Positions 4,876 to 9,003 of a stretch of 9,003 nt of DNA are shown here, one piece after another. The DNA lies in assembly GCA_013813135.1 (NCBI GenBank), contig JACCSF010000133.1:1-9003 (forward strand), written 5' to 3'. Source of the DNA: Thermoleophilaceae bacterium (GTDB lineage: Bacteria; Actinomycetota; Thermoleophilia; Solirubrobacterales; Thermoleophilaceae). The notes below the pieces were generated by a model. The model ran no database searches and had not been told where the DNA came from. It was given only the letters and a program-made list of their open reading frames with translations. Position 1 is the stretch's first letter, and each line of letters starts with the position of its first letter. The position numbers and the translations under genes are program-made.

Positions 4876-6255
4876 ATGACCGACCACAACTTCACCGCAC
4901 CCGACTCGCTCGAGGACGTCCGCACGTACATCCGCGAGAACGACATCGAGTTCCTGTTCGCGCAGTTCGTGGACATGCACGGCAAGCCGAACGCCAAGCT
5001 CGTGCCGGCCACGCACCTCGACGGGTTGATGGAGGACGGCGCGGGCTTCGCCGGGTTCGCCGCCGGGGAGATCGGCCAAGGGCCGCACCACCCCGACCTC
5101 GCCGCGATGCCCGACGTCCGCTCCTTCACGCCGCTGCTTTGGCGCCCGGGCGTGGCGCGCATCGCCTGCGACGTGCACGTGGAGGGCGAGGAGTGGCCTT
5201 ACTGCCCGCGCACGATCCTGAGGCGCCAGCTAGAGCGGGCACGCTCGATGGGCTTCGAGTTCATGGTCGGCGCCGAGCTCGAGTACTTCCTGGTGCGCAA
5301 GCGCGAGGACGGCTCGATCGAGCTGGCCGACCAGATGGACACGCTCGACCAGCCCTGTTACGACATGCGCGGGCTGACGCGGCACCTCGACTTCGTCTCC
5401 GACGTCGCCCGCAAGATCACCGAGCTCGGTTGGGGCAACTACGCCACCGATCATGAGGATGCCAACGGCCAATTCGAGCAGAACTTCGAGTTCGCGGACG
5501 CGCTGACGACCTGCGACCGCGCCATCTTCTTCCGCTACATGGTCGAGTCGCTTGCGCAGGAGCGCGGCATGATCGCCACGTTCATGCCGAAGCCGTTCTC
5601 GCATTTGACCGGCAACGGCTGCCACTTCCACATGAGCCTGTGGCGCGACGGCGAGAACGTCTTCGAGGCCGACCCTGCGGACGACCCGCGCGGGATGGGC
5701 GTGTCGGAGACGGGCTACAACTTCATCGGCGGGCTGAAGGCGCACGCGAAGGCGTACATCGCCGTGACGGCGCCGACGGTTACCTCGTACAAGCGGCTGG
5801 TCGTGGGCTCGCGCAGCGGGGCGAGCTGGGCGCCGGTGTACGTGAGCTACGGCTACAACAACCGCACGCAGATGCTGCGCGTGCCGGGCCCCGGCCGAGT
5901 GGAGGACCGCACGATCGACGGCTCCTGCAATCCCTACCTGGCGGCGGCGGTGACGCTGGCGGCGGGCCTCGACGGCGTCGAGAAGGGGCTCGACCCCGGG
6001 GAGCCGACCACGGAGCTGAACCTGCACGAGATCAGCGAGGAGGAGCGGACGAAGCTGGGAGTGGAGCTGCTGCCGGCCACGTTGCTGGACGCCACCCGCG
6101 AGCTGGAGCAAGACGACGTGATGCGAGCGGCGCTGGGCACGACCCCGCGCGAGGACTACGTCGACTACTTCGTGCGCGTAAAGCAGCGCGAGTTCCAGGA
6201 GTGGCACGACCAGGTCACGCAGTGGGAGGTCGACCGCTACCTGCAGCTGTTCTGA
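4876..6255 (+). CDS. Glutamine synthetase family enzyme, GlnT / gamma-glutamylmethylamide synthetase type
   Basis: The protein has 459 residues, in the GSI/GlnT size range. Family members join an amine to the gamma-carboxyl of glutamate with ATP: ammonia gives glutamine, methylamine gives gamma-glutamylmethylamide. Seen in order: the beta-grasp segment FVDMHGKPNAKLVP (31-44), the metal/ATP glutamates in GAELEYFLV (132-140) and GQFEQNF (198-204), the ATP-site signature KPFSHLTGNGCHFHMSLW (239-256), SYKRLV (304-309), and the arginine-rich RVEDRTIDGSCNPYLAAA (341-358). Where adenylylated GSI enzymes carry Tyr in an NLY motif, this one reads LNLHEI (His384), so GlnE-type control is unlikely. The gene diverges from the three-subunit glutamate-synthase-like operon, the expected partner of GmaS. 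I favour gmaS/glnT over housekeeping glnA, but sequence alone does not fix the amine. The start is ATG at 4876 or TTG at 4864. The stop lies nine bases from the convergent antiporter gene. Confidence 0.88.
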   Translation: MTDHNFTAPDSLEDVRTYIRENDIEFLFAQFVDMHGKPNAKLVPATHLDGLMEDGAGFAGFAAGEIGQGPHHPDLAAMPDVRSFTPLLWRPGVARIACDVHVEGEEWPYCPRTILRRQLERARSMGFEFMVGAELEYFLVRKREDGSIELADQMDTLDQPCYDMRGLTRHLDFVSDVARKITELGWGNYATDHEDANGQFEQNFEFADALTTCDRAIFFRYMVESLAQERGMIATFMPKPFSHLTGNGCHFHMSLWRDGENVFEADPADDPRGMGVSETGYNFIGGLKAHAKAYIAVTAPTVTSYKRLVVGSRSGASWAPVYVSYGYNNRTQMLRVPGPGRVEDRTIDGSCNPYLAAAVTLAAGLDGVEKGLDPGEPTTELNLHEISEEERTKLGVELLPATLLDATRELEQDDVMRAALGTTPREDYVDYFVRVKQREFQEWHDQVTQWEVDRYLQLF

Positions 6256-6264
6256 GCGGGTGCC

Positions 6265-7515
6265 TCAGGCCGCTTCGCGCCCGGCAGTGGTCGGCACCTC
6301 GCGCGTGCGCGGCTCCAGCAGCCCCAGCCGCCCGGCCAGCCACGGCGCCGGCAGCGCCTGCAGCAGCAGCGTCGCGATGATCGCCAGCGCCACCACGCTC
6401 GCGTAGAGCTCCTCGTCCGGCACCCCCAGACCGGCCAGCACCCCCACCAGCGCCGCCGGCACAACCCCGGTCTCCCGCGTCCAGCACAGGAACACCAGCT
6501 CCTGCCGCGTCCACCCGGCTCGGCGATCAGGCATCGCGCACGTCAGCACGGTCAGCGGGCGTGCCACCAGCAGCAGCGTCGCCAGCACCGCCAGCGAGGG
6601 CAATAGGTTCTCGCCGAGCGCCTGGAACGGGATGTTCGCGCCGAGCACCACGAAGACGAACAGCGTGATCAGGTCGGCCAGGTTGAAGGCGAACTGGCGC
6701 ATCTCCTGCTCGTGCTGGGAGTGCATGGCCAGCCCCAGGTGCTCCATGTTGCCGACGATCAGCCCGGCGAGGAACGCACCGAGGTAGCCGCTGCCGCCCG
6801 CCGAGTCAAGCGAGAAAAAGCTGATAGTGACCACGGTCAGCACCGCCAGCGCCGAGGACTCGCGCCAGATCCCCGAGCGGTGGCTCGAGATTGCGGCTGC
6901 AAGGCCGATTCCCGCGATCGCCCCGATCACCGTGCTGATCCCGAGATCCACCACGAACTCCTCGACCGGGTGCGCCAGCGATCCGTCGCCGCTCAGCAAC
7001 ACGCCGGCCAGGGCCAGGGCGAGCACCGCGCCGGTCGGGTCGTTGAAGGCCGACTCTGCGACCACCGTCTGCGCCACCTTCGCCCGCAGGCGCGAGCGCA
7101 CGAACAGCGGGATCAGGATGGCCGGGTCGGTCGGTGCCAGCACAGCCCCCATCAGCAGCGCGGCGGTCCACTCGATGTCGAATACCGCGTAGGCGGTCAC
7201 GCCGACGACCGCGGCCGTCAGCACCACGCCCGGCACCACCAGCAGCCCCAGGCCGATCCACACCCGGCGCAGCACCGGGAGCGACAGGTTGAGGCCGCCG
7301 TAGAACAGGATCAGCGAGACGCCGAGCGTGAACAGCAGCTGCGCGCCGAGCGAGTCGAGCGGCACATCGACGACGTCGAGCGCCGAGTCGCCAAGCAACG
7401 CGCCGACCGCCACGAGTACAAGGATCTCGGGCACCGGGAGCAGGCTGGCCACGAAGCGCGCGACCAGCGCCGCGCTGAGGAGCAGGCTCAGCGTGAGGAT
7501 GACGTCGTCGGTCAT
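6265..7515 (-). CDS. CPA1-type cation/proton antiporter
   Basis: An integral membrane protein of 416 residues, hydrophobic almost throughout, with roughly 11-13 predicted transmembrane helices. In the CPA1 (NhaP/NhaK) family such proteins exchange Na+ or K+ for H+ across the cytoplasmic membrane. Landmarks are the unwound-helix motif LAPTDPAIL (126-134), the Asn158-Asp159 pair in AESAFNDPTG (153-162) that binds the ion in CPA1 proteins, SGYLGAFLAGLIVGN (242-256) and the conserved arginine region TRETGVVPAAL (346-356). The protein ends just after the last helix (LLEPRTREVPTTAGREAA), so it lacks the TrkA-C or RCK domains found in NhaP2-type relatives. Start: ATG at 7515. It follows the orphan sensor gene by 10 bases on the same strand and is probably co-transcribed with it. 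Ion specificity cannot be read from the sequence. Confidence 0.9.
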   Translation of the reverse strand: MTDDVILTLSLLLSAALVARFVASLLPVPEILVLVAVGALLGDSALDVVDVPLDSLGAQLLFTLGVSLILFYGGLNLSLPVLRRVWIGLGLLVVPGVVLTAAVVGVTAYAVFDIEWTAALLMGAVLAPTDPAILIPLFVRSRLRAKVAQTVVAESAFNDPTGAVLALALAGVLLSGDGSLAHPVEEFVVDLGISTVIGAIAGIGLAAAISSHRSGIWRESSALAVLTVVTISFFSLDSAGGSGYLGAFLAGLIVGNMEHLGLAMHSQHEQEMRQFAFNLADLITLFVFVVLGANIPFQALGENLLPSLAVLATLLLVARPLTVLTCAMPDRRAGWTRQELVFLCWTRETGVVPAALVGVLAGLGVPDEELYASVVALAIIATLLLQALPAPWLAGRLGLLEPRTREVPTTAGREAA

Positions 7516-7525
7516 GGCCGCGGCG

Positions 7526-8194
7526 TCAGCCGGCGTTCGGGCCGCTTGAGCGGCGCGCGTGACGCTCGCCCTCGAGCGCCATCCGCGCCACGTCCCAGGC
7601 GGTCACGAGCAGCAGCACGATCACGATCGCCGCGCCGAGCGCCACGGCGATCAGGCGCTTGCGGCCGTCGTCGCGAGCCTCGTCGAAGCGCCGCTCGGTG
7701 GCCGCGGCCTGTCGCCGCTCGTAGTAGGCGAGCAGCTGGGCCGTGTCGGCCATCGCGCTGAACTGGGCCAGCTCGGGGCCAAGGAAGATCCGCTTGGTGA
7801 GCTGCCTGTCGCCGCGCTGGAGCGCCTCGTACGCGGTGCGGTCGAGCTGCATAAACTCGGCGAACTCTCGCCGCAGCTCGCGCAGCAGCTCGCGCTCGCG
7901 CTGGTCTGTCAGGGTGCGGTCCGCGCGGCGCAGGTCGCGCCGGAAGGCCGCCACCGAGCGATCGAACACCGGCCGGGACGCGCCGTCGTCGTACCCGTAG
8001 GCCGTCTGCCAGCCGTTCACGTCGGTCACGCCGAACTTCAGCTCCAGGGCGATCGCCTCGTGGCGGCCGCGGTCGCGCACCTCGTCGAAGCGGTCGCCGA
8101 GCTGGCCCATCGCGTACAGCGCCACGGCAGTGGTCGCCAGCGGGCCGAGCACGGTGAGCATAATCGCGGCGTAGAGCTTCGCGCGGATGGTCAT
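7526..8194 (-). CDS. Membrane-anchored four-helix-bundle sensor protein (MCP-type ligand domain without output domain)
   Basis: The protein has 222 residues. A transmembrane segment at about 7-30 is followed by a charged, helical extracytoplasmic region (31-178) and a second transmembrane segment (181-203). Only about 19 basic residues remain at the C-terminus. This layout, with DVNGWQTAYGYDDG (58-71) early in the outer region, resembles the 4HB_MCP ligand-sensing domains at the N-terminus of chemoreceptors and sensor kinases. The HAMP, methyl-accepting, kinase or cyclase domain that normally follows is missing: a stop ends the frame 19 residues after the second membrane helix. No frameshifted HAMP sequence is evident downstream, because the antiporter gene begins ten bases later. 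The protein may partner the antiporter or a separate signalling protein. The name is family-level only and the function is unknown. Confidence 0.7.
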   Translation of the reverse strand: MTIRAKLYAAIMLTVLGPLATTAVALYAMGQLGDRFDEVRDRGRHEAIALELKFGVTDVNGWQTAYGYDDGASRPVFDRSVAAFRRDLRRADRTLTDQRERELLRELRREFAEFMQLDRTAYEALQRGDRQLTKRIFLGPELAQFSAMADTAQLLAYYERRQAAATERRFDEARDDGRKRLIAVALGAAIVIVLLLVTAWDVARMALEGERHARRSSGPNAG

Positions 8195-8223
8195 GGGCGG
8201 ACCGCTGTAGGGTGCCCGCGCCG

Positions 8224-8442
8224 ATGGTCGTGTTCGTACTCACCGGTCAGGTGCCGCCGATCCTGGCAATCGCGCTGCTCATCGTCGTCTACCTGACCGG
8301 CCTCGAGCTCTGGCACGAGGACGACCTGGAGTTCCTCTGGAAGGCATTCTGGGTGCTGTTCGTGTTCCTCGGTCACGTGTTCGGCTACGCCCTATTCAGG
8401 GCCTGGCTCGCGCTCCATCGACGGGGAAGAGCGAGCACCTAA
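8224..8442 (+). CDS. Small two-helix membrane protein of unknown function
   Basis: The protein has 72 residues from ATG at 8224, or 76 from GTG at 8212. It has two hydrophobic segments, roughly 2-25 and 39-61 from the ATG, separated by an acidic loop (LELWHEDDLEF) and followed by a basic tail (HRRGRAST). The second segment and its basic end faintly recall the PLDc_N membrane module of cardiolipin-synthase-like proteins; this is a weak impression. It diverges from the sensor/antiporter pair, with 29 bases between the two ATGs, so the promoters must overlap or lie inside the genes. TAGGG (8208-8212) is the nearest Shine-Dalgarno match, 11 bases before the ATG. Length and composition support real coding, but conservation is untested. 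Confidence 0.55.
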   Translation: MVVFVLTGQVPPILAIALLIVVYLTGLELWHEDDLEFLWKAFWVLFVFLGHVFGYALFRAWLALHRRGRAST

Positions 8443-8453
8443 GCCGCAAGCAG

Positions 8454-8466
8454 CCGGCTCGGCCGG
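8454..8466. terminator. Short GC hairpin between convergent genes
   Basis: CCGGC (8454-8458) pairs with GCCGG (8462-8466) around a three-base loop, in the 38-base gap between the small membrane protein and the PucR-type regulator. The stem is only five pairs with no T-tract, so this is a weak bidirectional terminator candidate that could arise by chance in such GC-rich DNA. Confidence 0.25.
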
Positions 8467-8480
8467 GTGCGTGCGGACCA

Positions 8481-9003
8481 CTAGTGCCTGCGCACGCGGT
8501 GCAGGCGCGCCACCTTGAGCGCCAGTTCAAGCGACAGCAGGTCCTCCCGGCCCAGGTCCAGGCCCGTGATCCGCTCGATTCGCTCGAGGCGCTGGCGCAC
8601 CGTGTTGGGGTGGATGTACAGGCTGCGGGCGCTCGCCGCCACGCTGCAGCGCGCGCTCAGGAAGCGCTCGAGCGTCTCGACCAGCTGAGCGTTCCGGCGC
8701 CGGTCGTAGTCGAGCAACTCATCCACCGCCTGCCCGTAGCGGTCGTGGGGGGTCTCGTCGAGCTCGAGGTGCACCAGGTAGCGGTACGCGCCCAGCTGCT
8801 CGTACGAGACCGCGCCCCCGTCTGCGGCCAGCGAGCGCCCGATGCTGGCCGCGTCGGCAGCCTCGCGCATGCGCCGCCGCGCGCTCGCCGCGCCGCGGTC
8901 TACGTCGCTCAACCCGATGTCGAGCCCCTCCCCGCGGGCGAGCTCGTCGCAGGCGCGCCAGAGCGCCTCGGCCGCGCCCGGCTCGTCGGTCGGCAGCGGG
9001 GCG
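8481..9003 (-). CDS. PucR/CdaR-family transcriptional regulator, C-terminal part (cut by window edge)
   Basis: The frame is open from the stop at 8481 to the window edge, giving about 173 residues of the C-terminus; the start lies outside. Near the beginning of the visible part, GLDIGLSDVDRGAASARRRM resembles the end of the GGDEF-like middle domain of PucR/CdaR proteins. It is followed by the helix-turn-helix region typical of this family: YDRRRNAQLVETLERFLSAR, then SVAASARSLYIHPNTVRQRLERIERITGLDL, which matches the HTH_30 pattern. Such regulators commonly control purine, sugar-acid, proline or amino-acid catabolism in actinobacteria. A TTG at 8912 could begin a shorter reading, but it cuts into the middle domain. 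It points away from its left neighbour, and nothing in the window identifies its target. Confidence 0.88.
   Translation of the reverse strand, partial: APLPTDEPGAAEALWRACDELARGEGLDIGLSDVDRGAASARRRMREAADAASIGRSLAADGGAVSYEQLGAYRYLVHLELDETPHDRYGQAVDELLDYDRRRNAQLVETLERFLSARCSVAASARSLYIHPNTVRQRLERIERITGLDLGREDLLSLELALKVARLHRVRRH

Noticed and set aside
5230..6207. Minus-strand open frame of 325 codons opposite the synthetase gene
   Set aside because: The plus strand carries the glutamine synthetase signatures in order; the antisense frame has low-complexity composition and no domain.
6712..7761. Plus-strand open frame of 349 codons opposite the antiporter and sensor genes
   Set aside because: It is full of Arg/Gln/His/Asp repeats with no domain. 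It is antisense to a clear membrane transporter and crosses the boundary between two genes.
7512..8243. Alternative minus-strand frame of 243 codons over the sensor gene
   Set aside because: It is arginine/alanine-rich with no membrane helices. The other frame gives two clean transmembrane segments and a family-like sensor region.
1..9003. Mobile elements, CRISPR arrays, tRNA/rRNA genes, integration scars
   Set aside because: I looked for transposase or integrase motifs, regularly spaced repeats and tRNA-like clovers and found none. Coding style is uniform across the window.

Overview
The window is very GC-rich, densely packed DNA. Codon use, gene spacing and protein character fit a high-GC actinobacterium. 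A member of the Thermoleophilia (Solirubrobacterales/Gaiellales type) is my best guess, but that rests on remembered family resemblance, not on a search.

Positions 1-6255 look like one metabolic island for N-methylated amines and one-carbon units. On the minus strand, positions 1-798 hold the start of a sarcosine-oxidase-like operon: a delta subunit followed by an alpha subunit cut by the window edge, joined by an ATGA overlap. Diverging from it on the plus strand is purU (formyltetrahydrofolate deformylase, 851-1723). It converges on a three-gene minus-strand operon (4698 down to 1779) encoding a glutamate synthase split into three proteins: a class II glutamine amidotransferase, a GXGXG beta-helix protein and an FMN-binding synthase domain. 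Both junctions in that operon are TGATG overlaps. Diverging from that operon on the plus strand is a glutamine-synthetase-family enzyme of the GlnT/GmaS type (about 4876-6255).

Together these match the parts list of the N-methylglutamate route for methylamine: gamma-glutamylmethylamide synthetase (GmaS), N-methylglutamate synthase (MgsABC), and an N-methylglutamate dehydrogenase (MgdABCD) that is homologous to heterotetrameric sarcosine oxidase. PurU would release formate from the C1-tetrahydrofolate pool. The same gene set (glnT, glxBCD, soxBDAG, purU) also accompanies sarcosine or N-methyl compound breakdown in rhizobia, so the true substrate is open. Two intergenic regions that drive divergent genes (799-850 and 4699-4875) carry inverted repeats that look like operators.

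Positions 6265-8194 hold a second, unrelated minus-strand pair: a CPA1-type cation/proton antiporter preceded by an orphan membrane protein with a four-helix-bundle chemoreceptor-like sensor domain and no output domain. A small two-helix membrane protein (8224-8442, plus) diverges from that pair. The right edge holds the C-terminal part of a PucR-type regulator (8481 to the edge, minus).

I see no RNA genes, mobile elements, CRISPR arrays or integration scars. Apart from the 4699-4875 regulatory region, no intergenic gap exceeds about 60 bases.
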